DNA of 64,000 bases from Alsobacter sp045348435 (GTDB lineage: Bacteria; Pseudomonadota; Alphaproteobacteria; Rhizobiales; Beijerinckiaceae): assembly GCF_045348435.1 (NCBI RefSeq), contig NZ_CP157484.1, positions 5,332,001 through 5,396,000 on the forward strand. The letters are read 5' to 3'. Made by a program: the position numbers and the translations under genes. Under the pieces are notes generated by a model that had not been told where the DNA came from, searched no databases, and saw nothing but the letters and a program-made list of their open reading frames with translations. Below are positions 10,145 through 18,572 of the stretch, in pieces. Numbering within the stretch: position 1 is the stretch's first letter; the number at the start of each line of letters is the position of its first letter.

Positions 10145-10252
10145 TGCCATACTAGCCTCGACCTCGCGGGTGCGGGAGACAAAAATCAGACGCCGCTCCG
10201 CGGCTTGCGAGACGGCCCTCGGGGCCGCCAGGGTGGCGAGGGGAGTGGGGTC

Positions 10253-11512
10253 ATGAGCGGTGTTGCGGCCGAATTCGGCAATGTGCGCATCGACGGCGCG
10301 CGCCTGTGGGACAGCCTCATGGAAATGGCGCAGATCGGCGCCACCCCCAAGGGCGGCTGCAAGCGCCTGACGCTGACCGACCTCGACAAGCAGGGCCGCG
10401 AGCTCTTCACCCGCTGGTGCGAGGAGGCGGGCTGCACCGTCTCGGTGGACCGCATGGGCAACATGTTCGCCCGCCGCCCCGGCGTGGACGACAGCCTCCC
10501 GCCCGTGATGCTGGGCAGCCACCTCGACACCCAGCCCACCGGCGGCAAGTTCGACGGCGTTCTGGGCGTGCTCGGCGCGCTGGAGGTCGTGCGCACGCTG
10601 AAGGACCTCAACATCCGCACAAAACACCCCATCGAGGTCGCCAACTGGACCAACGAGGAGGGCTCGCGCTTCGCTCCCGCGATGGTGTCGTCCGGCGTGT
10701 TCGCGGGCGAATACACCGAGGAGTTCGCGTATTCGCGCGTCGACGCCGAGGGCAAGACGCTGGGCGACGAGCTCCGGCGCATCGGCTTCCAGGGCGACCT
10801 GCCGGTCGGCGGCCGGCCCATCCACGCCTTTTTCGAACTGCACATCGAGCAGGGCCCGATCCTGGAGGACGAGAACCTGGATATCGGCGTGGTCACGCAC
10901 GGCCAGGGCCAGCGCTGGTATGAGATCACGCTGACGGGCTTCGAGAGCCACGCCGGCTCCACGCCGATGCCGGTGCGCAAGGACGCGCTGCTGGGCGCGG
11001 CGCGCGTGGTCGAGCTGGTGAACCGCATCGGCCTCGCCAACGCCCCCAACGCGGTCGCGACGGTGGGCATGCTCAACCCCTACCCGAACTCCCGTAACGT
11101 CATCCCCGGGCAGGTGTGGATGACGATCGACTTCCGCTGCCCGGACGACGCCGTGCTGGCCGGCATGGACAAGGCCCTGCACGAGGGGGTCGCCGCCATC
11201 TGCGCCGCCATCGGGCTGGAGCAGGAGACCAAGCAGATCTTCTATTATCCGCCCGTGGCCTTCGAGGAGAGCTGCGTCAAGGCCGTGCGCGACGCCGCCG
11301 CCAAGCTCGGCTACACGCACCGCAACATCGTGTCCGGCGCCGGCCACGACGCCTGCTACATCGCCCGCGTGGCCCCGACCGCGATGATCTTCACGCCTTG
11401 CGTGGACGGGATCAGCCACAACGAGACCGAGGACATCAAGCCCGAATGGGCCACGGCCGGCGCCAACGTGCTGCTGCAGGCCGCGCTCAGCAAGGCCGAG
11501 ATCGTTTCATAA
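10253..11512 (+). CDS. Zn-dependent M20-family amidohydrolase, N-carbamoyl-beta-alanine amidohydrolase type
   Basis: Cytoplasmic hydrolase of 419 residues in the allantoate amidohydrolase / beta-ureidopropionase family. Metal ligands are visible in GSHLDTQPTGGKFDGVLG (His and Asp), NEEGSRFAPAM (Glu pair) and HIEQGPILE; a final His is in SHNETED. The ATG is preceded by GGGGAG; a longer reading to 10205 would run through the promoter. It sits in front of dihydropyrimidinase and behind a RutR-type operator, so the likely reaction is N-carbamoyl-beta-alanine (or its methyl homologue) to beta-alanine, CO2 and ammonia. Other carbamoyl amino acids cannot be excluded. Confidence 0.87.
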   Translation: MSGVAAEFGNVRIDGARLWDSLMEMAQIGATPKGGCKRLTLTDLDKQGRELFTRWCEEAGCTVSVDRMGNMFARRPGVDDSLPPVMLGSHLDTQPTGGKFDGVLGVLGALEVVRTLKDLNIRTKHPIEVANWTNEEGSRFAPAMVSSGVFAGEYTEEFAYSRVDAEGKTLGDELRRIGFQGDLPVGGRPIHAFFELHIEQGPILEDENLDIGVVTHGQGQRWYEITLTGFESHAGSTPMPVRKDALLGAARVVELVNRIGLANAPNAVATVGMLNPYPNSRNVIPGQVWMTIDFRCPDDAVLAGMDKALHEGVAAICAAIGLEQETKQIFYYPPVAFEESCVKAVRDAAAKLGYTHRNIVSGAGHDACYIARVAPTAMIFTPCVDGISHNETEDIKPEWATAGANVLLQAALSKAEIVS

Positions 11513-11595
11513 GGGCGAATGGCGAATGGCGGGGCGCAAGTCGACTTCGCCAACTTCGCTGCCCCACTCGCCATTCGCCACTCGCCATTCGCCCC
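11513..11595. repeat. Intergenic palindrome of GAATGGC units
   Basis: The left arm has GGGCGAATGGCGAATGGCG right after the hydrolase stop; the right arm is its reverse complement with one extra GAATGGC-like unit inserted. The whole forms a long hairpin in RNA. Repeats built of GAATGGCGA units are familiar between genes in Rhizobiales. It lies inside the pyrimidine operon just before the ribosome-binding site of the dihydropyrimidinase gene, so it could affect mRNA stability or relative expression. Confidence 0.75.
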
Positions 11596-11612
11596 CATGA
11601 CAGGAGCCGCTC

Positions 11613-13040
11613 ATGTCGACGCTCATCAAGAACGGAACCGTCGTCAACGCCGACCGCACCTGGAAGGCGGACGTGCTGATCGAGGGCGAGCACATCAAGG
11701 CGGTGGGCGACGGCCTTTCGGGCGACAGCACCGTGGACGCGGAGGGCTGCTTCGTGTTTCCGGGCGGCATCGACCCGCACACGCACCTCTCCATGCCGTT
11801 CATGGGCACCACCACGGCGGACGACTGGGAAAGCGGCACGCGCGCGGCGCTGTCGGGCGGCACCACCATGGTGGTGGACTTCTGCATTCCCGGAAACGGG
11901 CAGCCGCTGCTCGACGCCTGGGCCGAGTGGGAGAAGAAGTCCGAGACCGCCTACGCGGACTACGCCTACCACATGTGCATCACCTACTGGAACGACCAGG
12001 TCCGCGCCGACATGGGCAAGGTGGTGGAGAAGGGCGTCACCACCTTCAAGCACTTCATGGCCTACAAAGGCGCGCTGATGGTGAACGACGAGGAGATGTT
12101 CGCCTCGTTCCAACGCTGCGCCGAGCTCGGCGCCATGCCGCTCGTCCACGCCGAGAACGGCGACCTCGTGGCGGCGCTCCAGCAGAAGCTGCTCAAGGAC
12201 GGCATCACGGGCCCGGAGGGCCACGCCTATTCGCGTCCGCCGAGCGTCGAGGGCGAGGCCGCCAACCGGGCGATCATGATCGCGGACGCGGCCGGCTGCC
12301 CGGTCTACATCGTCCATGTCTCGTCCATCGAGGCGCACGAGGCCGTGGCCCGCGCCCGCGCCAACGGCCAGCGCGTCTATGGCGAGCCGCTGGTGCAGCA
12401 TCTCACGCTGGACGACAGCGAATACGCCCATCCGGACTGGGACCACGCCGCCCAGCGCGTCATGTCCCCGCCCTTCCGCAACAAGAAGCACCAGGACGAC
12501 CTCTGGAACGGCCTGCGCGCCGGCTCCCTCCAGGTGGTGGCGACCGACCATTGCGCCTTCACGACCGAGCAGAAGCGCTTCGGCATGGGCGACTTCACCA
12601 AGATCCCGAACGGCACCGGCGGGCTGGAGGACCGGCTCTCGGTGCTGTGGACCAAGGGCGTCGAGACCGGCCGCCTCACCATGAACGAGTTCGTGGCCGC
12701 CACCTCGGCCAACATCGCCCGCATCCTCAACCTCTATCCCCGCAAGGGCGTCATCCAGCAGGGGGCCGAGGCTGATTTGGTGGTGTGGGACCCGAAGGCC
12801 GGCAAGACCATCTCGGCCAAGACCCAGCAGTCGGCGATCGACTACAACGTCTTCGAGGGCATGAAGGTCAGCGCCACCCCGCGCTACACCTTCTCGCGCG
12901 GCGAATGCGTGTGGCAGGACGGCAAGCTCACCGGCCAGCGCGGCCGCGGTCGCTTCGTCCCCCGCTCGCCCTTCCCGGCCGACGCCCAGGCGCTGCGCAC
13001 CTTCAAGGCGCTCACCGCCGACCGGGCCGTCGCGCGTTGA
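11613..13040 (+). CDS. hydA: Dihydropyrimidinase / D-hydantoinase
   Basis: Zn-dependent amidohydrolase of 475 residues that opens dihydrouracil or dihydrothymine to the N-carbamoyl acid, the substrate of the preceding gene's product. The metal-binding HxH is in GGIDPHTHLSMPF, the carboxylated Lys in TTFKHFMAYKG, further ligands in VHAENGD and VYIVHVSS, and the Asp in VATDHCAF. Length and motifs fit the HydA/PydB group rather than allantoinase. A GGAG site lies shortly before the ATG. The first enzyme of the pathway, dihydropyrimidine dehydrogenase, is not in the window. Confidence 0.93.
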   Translation: MSTLIKNGTVVNADRTWKADVLIEGEHIKAVGDGLSGDSTVDAEGCFVFPGGIDPHTHLSMPFMGTTTADDWESGTRAALSGGTTMVVDFCIPGNGQPLLDAWAEWEKKSETAYADYAYHMCITYWNDQVRADMGKVVEKGVTTFKHFMAYKGALMVNDEEMFASFQRCAELGAMPLVHAENGDLVAALQQKLLKDGITGPEGHAYSRPPSVEGEAANRAIMIADAAGCPVYIVHVSSIEAHEAVARARANGQRVYGEPLVQHLTLDDSEYAHPDWDHAAQRVMSPPFRNKKHQDDLWNGLRAGSLQVVATDHCAFTTEQKRFGMGDFTKIPNGTGGLEDRLSVLWTKGVETGRLTMNEFVAATSANIARILNLYPRKGVIQQGAEADLVVWDPKAGKTISAKTQQSAIDYNVFEGMKVSATPRYTFSRGECVWQDGKLTGQRGRGRFVPRSPFPADAQALRTFKALTADRAVAR

Positions 13041-13060
13041 GGCTGCGTCGCTTGCAACGG

Positions 13061-13182
13061 CCCTCACCCCAGCCCTCTCCCCGTGCCGGGGAGAGGGGGC
13101 CCATTGCGGCCACGGCGCCGCGCGCGCCCTTCGCCCCGGCACGGGGAGAAGGTGGCCGAGCGAAGCGAGGTCGGATGAGGGG
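13061..13182. repeat. Intergenic palindromic element, CTCTCCCC type
   Basis: A perfect hairpin with 11-base arms CCCTCTCCCCG and CGGGGAGAGGG around TGC lies at 13073-13097. A second copy of the inner arm (CCCCGGCACGGGGAGAAGG) follows at about 13134-13152. The ends read CCCTCACCCC and GGATGAGGGG in inverted order. This is a common type of mobile intergenic repeat in Rhizobiales. It occupies nearly the entire gap between dihydropyrimidinase and the transporter ATPase. Confidence 0.75.
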
Positions 13183-13206
13183 TCCTTCGGCCCAGGCCCT
13201 GCGCTG

Positions 13207-13986
13207 ATGCCCGACACCGTCATCCAGGCCAGCAACCTGTCGCTCACTTACGGCTCCGCCGACGGCGCCGTGCAGGCGCTGTCGCGGATCGACCTCGCGA
13301 TCGAGCGCGGCGAGTTCGTGTCGCTGATCGGGCCGTCCGGCTGCGGCAAGACCACGCTGCTGCGCGTGATCGCGGACCTGGAGACCGCCACGTCCGGGTC
13401 GATCACCGTGAACGGCGTCAGCCCGCACGAGGCGCGGCTGAAGCGCTCCTACGGCTATGTGTTCCAGGCGCCGGCGCTCTATCCGTGGCGCACCATCGCC
13501 GGCAATGTCGGCCTGCCGCTGGAGATCATGGGCCATTCCCGCGAGGACCGGCGCGAGCGCGTCGCCCGCAATCTCGCGCTGGTGAACCTCGAAGGCTTCG
13601 AGCGCAAGTTCCCGTGGCAGCTCTCCGGCGGCATGCAGCAGCGCGCCTCCATCGCGCGGGCGCTGTCCTTCGACCCCGACCTCCTCCTCATGGACGAACC
13701 CTTCGGCGCGCTGGACGAGATCGTCCGCGACAAGCTCAACGAGCAGTTGCTGCGCCTGTGGGACCTCACCCGCAAAACCGTGGTGTTCGTCACCCACTCA
13801 ATCCCCGAGGCCGTGTTCCTGTCCACCCGCATCGTCGTGATGTCGCCCCGTCCGGGCCGCATCCACGAGATCATCCCGTGCGACTTCCCGCGCGACCGCA
13901 CGCTGGACATCCGCGAGACGCCCGAATTCCTCGCCATCGCCAACCGCGTCCGCCAGGGGCTGCGCGAAGGGCATTCGTATGATTGA
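13207..13986 (+). CDS. NitT/TauT-type ABC transporter ATP-binding protein
   Basis: ATPase of 259 residues. Walker A GPSGCGKTT is at residues 42-50, the signature is LSGGMQQR and Walker B LLLMDEPFGALDE. The sequence type (single ABC domain, no C-terminal extension) matches the nitrate, sulfonate and hydroxymethylpyrimidine importers. It starts 166 bases after dihydropyrimidinase and is followed by two permeases and a binding protein, giving a full importer. Linkage to pyrimidine breakdown genes suggests import of a pyrimidine, hydantoin or related ureide. Confidence 0.92.
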   Translation: MPDTVIQASNLSLTYGSADGAVQALSRIDLAIERGEFVSLIGPSGCGKTTLLRVIADLETATSGSITVNGVSPHEARLKRSYGYVFQAPALYPWRTIAGNVGLPLEIMGHSREDRRERVARNLALVNLEGFERKFPWQLSGGMQQRASIARALSFDPDLLLMDEPFGALDEIVRDKLNEQLLRLWDLTRKTVVFVTHSIPEAVFLSTRIVVMSPRPGRIHEIIPCDFPRDRTLDIRETPEFLAIANRVRQGLREGHSYD

Positions 13987-14017
13987 GGCGCCCCGCACGC
14001 CGCCGTGCGCCGCCCTG

Positions 14018-14155
14018 TCCCCCTCCCCCTTGTGGGGAGGGGCTAGGGGTGGGGGTCTCTGCATCGCGTTTGCCGCCCGGGGCGCGGCGACGCGCTCGAA
14101 CCTGCGCCATCGCGCGACCCCCACCCTCGTTCCCTCCCCACAAGGGGGAGGGAGG
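14018..14155. repeat. Intergenic palindromic element, CCCTCCCC-TTGTGGGG type
   Basis: Two inverted arms of about 40 bases flank about 60 bases. The left arm has CCCTCCCCCTTGTGGGGAGG and the right arm CCTCCCCACAAGGGGGAGGG, and both continue into a CCCCCACCC-type block. The element fills the gap between the ATPase and first permease genes, and its right edge supplies the only GGGAGG near the permease start. A third, unrelated palindrome family in the same operon. Confidence 0.75.
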
Positions 14156-14190
14156 CCGATCGCGCCCCGCTCATGCGACGGTGCGCTCTC

Positions 14191-15084
14191 ATGAAGCGAT
14201 GGCTCGCCGCGCTCTGGGCCGGCCATCTCGGGCCCATCCTGGCCGTCTGCGTCGCCATCGTGGCGTTGTGGTACGCGGGCGCGGTCTGGATGAACGCCGA
14301 TCTGCAGCGCTCGGCCTTCGACAACGCCGGGCAGAAGAGCTGGACGACGGGCGAACTCGTGGCCGGCACGCTCGCGCAGGAGCGGCCGCGGCTGCCGGCG
14401 CCGCACCAGGTCGCGCAGGAGCTGTGGAAGACCGTGGTGGACACCGCGCCGTCGTCCAAGCGCAGCCTTGTCTACCATGGCGGCGTGACGCTCTCGGCGA
14501 CGCTGCTGGGCTTCCTGTTCGGGGCCGGGCTCGGCGTCGGCCTTGCGGTGCTGATCGTCCATGTGCGCAGCCTTGAGCGCTCGCTGATGCCCTGGATCAT
14601 CGCCTCGCAGACGATCCCGATCATCGCGCTGGCGCCGATGATCGTCATCATCCTGAACCAGCTCGACGTTACCGGCATCGTGCCGAAAGCCGCCATCGCG
14701 GCCTACCTGTCGTTCTTTCCCGTCACGGTCGGCATGGTGAAGGGGCTGCGCTCGCCCGATCCGCTGCAGCTCGACCTCCTGCGCACCTATTCGGCCTCAA
14801 AGATGCAGACCTTCTGGTCGCTGCGGCTGCCCGCCTCCGTGCCGTTTCTGTTCGCCAGCCTCAAGGTGGGCGTCGCCGCCAGCCTCGTCGGGACGGTGGT
14901 GGCGGAGCTGACTCAATCCGCCGACGGCGGCTTCGGCGCGCGGCTGCTGGCCGGCTCCTATTATGGCCAGACCATCCAGATCTGGGCCGCCATCTTCGCG
15001 GCGGCGTTTTGCGCCTGCGCGCTGATCGCCGCGGTGGCGCTGGCCGACCGCGTGGTCGCCAGGCGCATGGGGTATGCGCGATGA
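14191..15084 (+). CDS. NitT/TauT-type ABC transporter permease
   Basis: Inner-membrane permease of 297 residues from this start. After a first helix (about 8-28) comes a periplasmic segment and then the BPD_transp core with five more helices (about 95-295). The EAA loop reads LDLLRTYSASKMQTFWSLRLPASVPF. The ATG at 14191 (MKRWLAALW) gives the usual N-terminus; an ATG at 14173 would add six residues and cannot be excluded since neither has a well-placed ribosome site. Its stop overlaps the next permease by 4 bases (ATGA). Confidence 0.9.
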   Translation: MKRWLAALWAGHLGPILAVCVAIVALWYAGAVWMNADLQRSAFDNAGQKSWTTGELVAGTLAQERPRLPAPHQVAQELWKTVVDTAPSSKRSLVYHGGVTLSATLLGFLFGAGLGVGLAVLIVHVRSLERSLMPWIIASQTIPIIALAPMIVIILNQLDVTGIVPKAAIAAYLSFFPVTVGMVKGLRSPDPLQLDLLRTYSASKMQTFWSLRLPASVPFLFASLKVGVAASLVGTVVAELTQSADGGFGARLLAGSYYGQTIQIWAAIFAAAFCACALIAAVALADRVVARRMGYAR

Positions 15085-16211
15085 AGCGTCCCGACTGGCT
15101 CGCAATCCTGGCGGCGGCGGCGAGCGGGCTTGCGCTCGCGGGTCCGCTGGCGGCGGGCGGCGACGCGCCCGGCTGGGCGCGGCCCTATCTTGCCGCGCTG
15201 GTCGCCTCGGCGGTGCTGTGCGCCGGCGGCGCGAACAATCCGGCCCGCTGGCGGCTCGGCTCGCTGATGCTGGCCCTGATGTCCGCGGCCACCGCGGTGG
15301 CGCTCATTTGGCTGCTCGGCGCGGGCCTGCAGAGCAACGCCGGCTGGGGCTACGCGGCCGCGCTGGCGGCGGTCTGGCTCGCGGCCTGGCACACGGTGTC
15401 GTGGCTGGCGGCGTTGCGCCCGCCGGCGGGCTGGCCGGCGCGGCTGGTCAACCTCGCCGTCCCGCTGATCTTCGGCCTCACGCTGCTGTTCCTGTGGGAG
15501 TGCGGCGTGCGGGGCTTCGGCTCCTCGATGATGAAGGTGATCCTGCCCGCGCCGTCCGCCATCGCGGCGCGCTTCGGCTCGTCTCTGCCGACGCTGGGCG
15601 CCGACTTCGTGCAGACCTTCAAGGGCGTGACGGCCGGCTACGTGATGGGCTGCGGCGCCGGGATTCTGGCCGCGATCCTGATCGACCGCTCGCCGTTTCT
15701 GCAGCGCGGGCTGCTGCCGCTCGGCAATCTCGTGTCGGCGCTGCCGATCGTCGGCGTCGCCCCCATCATGGTGATGTGGTTCGGCTTCGACTGGCAGTCC
15801 AAGGCCGCCATCGTGGTGATCATGACGTTCTTCCCGCAGCTCGTGAACACGGTCGCGGGCCTCGCGTCGGCGGGCGCGATGGAGCGGGACCTGATGAAAA
15901 CCTACGCGGCGAGCTACGGCCAGACGCTCCTGAACCTGCGGCTGCCCGCGGCCTTGCCGTTCATCTTCAACGGGTTGAAGATCAACTCCACGCTGGCGCT
16001 GATCGGCGCCATCGTGGCCGAGTTCTTTGGGACGCCCATTGTCGGCATGGGGTTCCGGATCAACACCGAGGTCGGGCGCATGAACATCGACATGGTGTGG
16101 GCGACCATCGTGGTCGCCGCGCTGGCCGGCTCGCTCTTCTATGGATTGCTGGCGCTCGCCGAGCGCCGGGCCACCTTCTGGCACGCCAGCTACAGGCAGC
16201 GCGCCGGCTGA
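15081..16211 (+). CDS. NitT/TauT-type ABC transporter permease, extended N-terminus
   Basis: Permease of 376 residues, about 100 longer than usual for this class because of an additional hydrophobic N-terminal region with three or four membrane helices (about residues 7-115) before the BPD_transp core (about 165-370). The EAA loop reads DLMKTYAASYGQTLLNLRLPAALPF. The ATG overlaps the stop of the other permease (ATGA). Paired with that gene it forms the membrane channel. The long N-terminus is the feature worth noting; I do not recognise its role. Confidence 0.9.
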   Translation: MKRPDWLAILAAAASGLALAGPLAAGGDAPGWARPYLAALVASAVLCAGGANNPARWRLGSLMLALMSAATAVALIWLLGAGLQSNAGWGYAAALAAVWLAAWHTVSWLAALRPPAGWPARLVNLAVPLIFGLTLLFLWECGVRGFGSSMMKVILPAPSAIAARFGSSLPTLGADFVQTFKGVTAGYVMGCGAGILAAILIDRSPFLQRGLLPLGNLVSALPIVGVAPIMVMWFGFDWQSKAAIVVIMTFFPQLVNTVAGLASAGAMERDLMKTYAASYGQTLLNLRLPAALPFIFNGLKINSTLALIGAIVAEFFGTPIVGMGFRINTEVGRMNIDMVWATIVVAALAGSLFYGLLALAERRATFWHASYRQRAG

Positions 16212-16241
16212 TCGTTCGTTCGCATTCGGGAGGGATACGCG

Positions 16242-17240
16242 ATGAAGAAGCACATGATGCTGGCCGGCCTGGCGCTCGGGGCGCTCGCAGCCGCCACCGC
16301 GGCGCAGGCCGCCGACAAGGTCACGATCCAGCTGAAATGGGTTACGCAGGCCCAGTTCGGCGGCTACTACGTCGCCAAGGACAAGGGCTTCTACAAGGAC
16401 GCCGGCCTCGACGTCACCATCAAGCCGGGCGGCCCCGACGTCGCGCCCCCGCAGGTGATCGCAGGCGGCGGCGCCGACGTGATCGTGGACTGGATGCCGT
16501 CCGCGCTCGCCTCGCGCGAAAAGGGCGTGCCGCTGGTCAACATCGCGCAGCCGTTCAAGCGCTCCGGCATGATGCTGACCTGCCGGGCCGAGACCGGCGT
16601 GAAGGCGCCCGAGGACCTCAAGGGCCGCACACTCGGCGTCTGGTTCTACGGCAACGAGTACCCGTTCCTGAGCTGGATGGCCAAGCTCAAGATCCCGACC
16701 GACGGCTCGGCGGGCGGCGTGAAGGTGCTGAAGCAGGGCTTCAACGTCGACCCGCTGCTGCAGAAGCAGGCCGACTGCATCTCCACCATGACGTACAACG
16801 AGTACTGGCAGGTGATCGACGCCGGCATCAAGCCCGAGAACCTCGTGGTGTTCAAATACGAGGACCAGGGCGTCGCCACCACGGAGGACGGGCTCTACGT
16901 GCTGGAGGAGAAGCTCAAGGACCCGGCCTTCGTGGACAAAATGGCGCGCTTCGTGAAGGCCTCCATGAAGGGCTGGGAATGGGCGCGCCAGAACCCTAAG
17001 GACGCAGCCAAGATCGTGCTCGACAATGACGCCTCCGGCGCCCAGACCGAGAAGCACCAGACGCGCATGATGGAGGAGATCAACAAGCTGACGGCCGGCT
17101 CCGACGGCTCGCTCGACGAGGCCGACTACAAGCGCACCGTCGCGACGCTGCTCTCGGGCGGGTCCGACCCGGTGATCTCCAAGGAGCCCACGGGCGCGTT
17201 CAGCCACGCCGTGACCGACAAGGCGAAGGCGCTGAAATAA
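16242..17240 (+). CDS. ABC transporter substrate-binding protein, NMT1/THI5-like
   Basis: Periplasmic binding protein of 332 residues with an n-region MKKHMMLAG, hydrophobic core and cleavage near AQAADK (residues 22-27). The mature part begins KVTIQLKWVTQAQFGGYYVAKDKGFYKDAGLDVTI, diagnostic of the NMT1/THI5-like group that includes hydroxymethylpyrimidine and riboflavin-precursor binders. GGGAGG lies before the ATG. As last gene of the ATPase-permease-permease run, it sets the specificity; a pyrimidine-like ligand fits both the family and the neighbours. Confidence 0.9.
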   Translation: MKKHMMLAGLALGALAAATAAQAADKVTIQLKWVTQAQFGGYYVAKDKGFYKDAGLDVTIKPGGPDVAPPQVIAGGGADVIVDWMPSALASREKGVPLVNIAQPFKRSGMMLTCRAETGVKAPEDLKGRTLGVWFYGNEYPFLSWMAKLKIPTDGSAGGVKVLKQGFNVDPLLQKQADCISTMTYNEYWQVIDAGIKPENLVVFKYEDQGVATTEDGLYVLEEKLKDPAFVDKMARFVKASMKGWEWARQNPKDAAKIVLDNDASGAQTEKHQTRMMEEINKLTAGSDGSLDEADYKRTVATLLSGGSDPVISKEPTGAFSHAVTDKAKALK

Positions 17241-17253
17241 GGCCGCCACGACC

Positions 17254-17279
17254 CCGGCGCAGCGGCCCCGCTGCGCCGG
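17254..17279 (+). terminator. Strong hairpin after the importer operon
   Basis: Arms CCGGCGCAGCG and CGCTGCGCCGG pair perfectly over 11 bases around a 4-base loop, 14 bases after the binding-protein stop. A second hairpin (GCGAGCC and GGCTCGC around TTCA) follows at 17295-17312. There is no T run, so it may stabilise the 3' end or act with Rho. Confidence 0.6.
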
Positions 17280-17376
17280 TCCCGCCCCAGGTCCGCGAGC
17301 CTTCAGGCTCGCCAGCGCAGGAGCCGCCGCGCCGAGGCGAGGCTTCGCGGCGCCGAGCGGCCCAACAGAGAACCCC

Positions 17377-17832
17377 ATGTCACCCTTGACGATCCTCCTG
17401 CCGCTCGTCGCCCTGCTGGCCGCGACCGCGCTGCCCGTCCAGGCGGCCCTGAACGCGCAACTGGCGCGCGGCGTCGGCAACCCCATCCTGGCGGGGGCCA
17501 TCTCCTTCGCGGCGGCCGCGATCCTGCTCGCCGGGATCGTCGGGCTGTTCGTGCGGGACTATCCCAGCGCCGAGCAGTGGAGCCGCGTCCCGCTCTGGCT
17601 CTTCGTGGTCGGCGGCGCGCTGGGGGCCGTCTATGTCTGCGCCAACATCGTGCTGGTGCCGCGCCTGGGGGCGGCGACGCTGATCGCCTTCGCGATCGCC
17701 GGCCAGCTCATCGCGGCCCTGCTTCTGGACCAGTTCGGCCTGCTCGGCCTCGCCATGCGCGAGATCTCGCTCGGGCGCGTCGCCGGCGTGGCGCTCGTGC
17801 TGGTCGGGGCCGTGATGGTGCGGGTGCTGTAA
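17377..17832 (+). CDS. DMT-superfamily transporter, DUF606 (YdcZ) type
   Basis: Small integral membrane protein of 151 residues with five predicted helices (about 4-24, 34-54, 68-90, 92-112, 128-150). The LPVQAALNAQLARGVGNPILAGAISF segment and the internal GALGAVYVCANIVLVPRLGAATLIAFAIAGQL are typical of DUF606, where 5-helix halves pair to form a transporter. It follows the pyrimidine importer by about 135 bases and is convergent with the next gene. Substrate unknown. Confidence 0.85.
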   Translation: MSPLTILLPLVALLAATALPVQAALNAQLARGVGNPILAGAISFAAAAILLAGIVGLFVRDYPSAEQWSRVPLWLFVVGGALGAVYVCANIVLVPRLGAATLIAFAIAGQLIAALLLDQFGLLGLAMREISLGRVAGVALVLVGAVMVRVL

Positions 17833-17838
17833 GGCCGC

Positions 17839-18414
17839 TCAGTTCCCGAACCAGACCGGACCGCCGAAGGGCATGATCGCCGCCCCGGGCGGCGGCTCGT
17901 TCGGCCGCGGCTCCGGGCCGGCCAGCACCATCGCCCAGTAGAGCGTGGGCCCGCGCGCGCCCGGGCCCGTGGCGCGGGCCAGGCCGATCCGGGTGGCGCC
18001 CTTCATCAGCAGGTTCTTGCGGTGTCCGGCCGAGGCCTTCCAGGACGCCATCGCGTCCGCGAGGTCGGTCTGCCCCATCGCGACGTTCTCGGAGGCCATG
18101 AAGGCCCGCACGCCGGCGGACTTCAGGCGCGACGGAAAGGACCCGACGACCTCGTGCGACATCTCGCCACGGGCGGCCATCCCGTTCGCCTGGACCTCGG
18201 CCGCGCGCACCAGCGCCGGGTCGGACGTCACCGGCCCGAGGCCCTCGGCCTTGCGGAAGGCGCTCACCGCCTGGGCGGCGCGGGTCGACTCGAAGACCGC
18301 CGCGGGCCGTTTCGCAAGGCCGGGCCTGGCGGGAGCGGGCGCCTGCGCGGCCGCGTCCTTCGCAGCGCCGGCCAGGGCGAGGCAGAGCAGCGCGAAAGTG
18401 ACGAGAGGTTTCAT
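17839..18414 (-). CDS. Secreted CAP-domain (SCP/PR-1-like) protein
   Basis: Exported protein of 191 residues. A signal peptide (MKPLVTFALLCLALAGAAKDAAA) is followed by a proline-rich linker and a bacterial CAP domain (about 45-170) with the motifs AFRKAEGLGPV, SENVAMG and WKASAGHRKNLL, the last holding the conserved His. Function of bacterial CAP proteins is mostly unknown; some are secreted or envelope proteins. The tail (PPPGAAIMPFGGPVWFGN) looks flexible. Its promoter is in the AT-rich divergent gap to the cytochrome gene. Confidence 0.88.
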   Translation of the reverse strand: MKPLVTFALLCLALAGAAKDAAAQAPAPARPGLAKRPAAVFESTRAAQAVSAFRKAEGLGPVTSDPALVRAAEVQANGMAARGEMSHEVVGSFPSRLKSAGVRAFMASENVAMGQTDLADAMASWKASAGHRKNLLMKGATRIGLARATGPGARGPTLYWAMVLAGPEPRPNEPPPGAAIMPFGGPVWFGN

Positions 18415-18530
18415 GGGGGCCTTGTGGCCAATGATCCGGGCGGGTTTGGGGCGAACAATCTTCAGTTGTAAAGTTTGAACCTGCTCGTAAAGACTTCGAT
18501 CCTTTGATTAAGATTGATAAAAATGATACT

Positions 18531-18558
18531 TTGCAAGGGAGAGACCGAAGGTTATCTT
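18531..18558 (+). promoter_or_regulatory. Candidate sigma-70 promoter for the cytochrome b gene
   Basis: TTGCAA and TATCTT, each 4 of 6 to consensus, are spaced by 16 bases inside a stretch (18415-18737) that is clearly more AT-rich than its surroundings. Transcription from here would give a leader of about 170 bases. Only base pattern supports it. Confidence 0.4.
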
Positions 18559-18572
18559 GTGGCATTGCCCAA

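Noticed and set aside
10205..10252. Upstream extension of the M20 hydrolase by 16 residues
   Set aside because: The extension is Arg/Gly rich, lies in the promoter region, and the ATG at 10253 has its own GGGGAG site.
18500..18526. FNR or CtrA site in TTGATTAAGATTGAT and the nearby TTAACC
   Set aside because: The FNR dyad TTGAT-N4-ATCAA is not met (the second half is in direct order), and only single CtrA half-sites are present.
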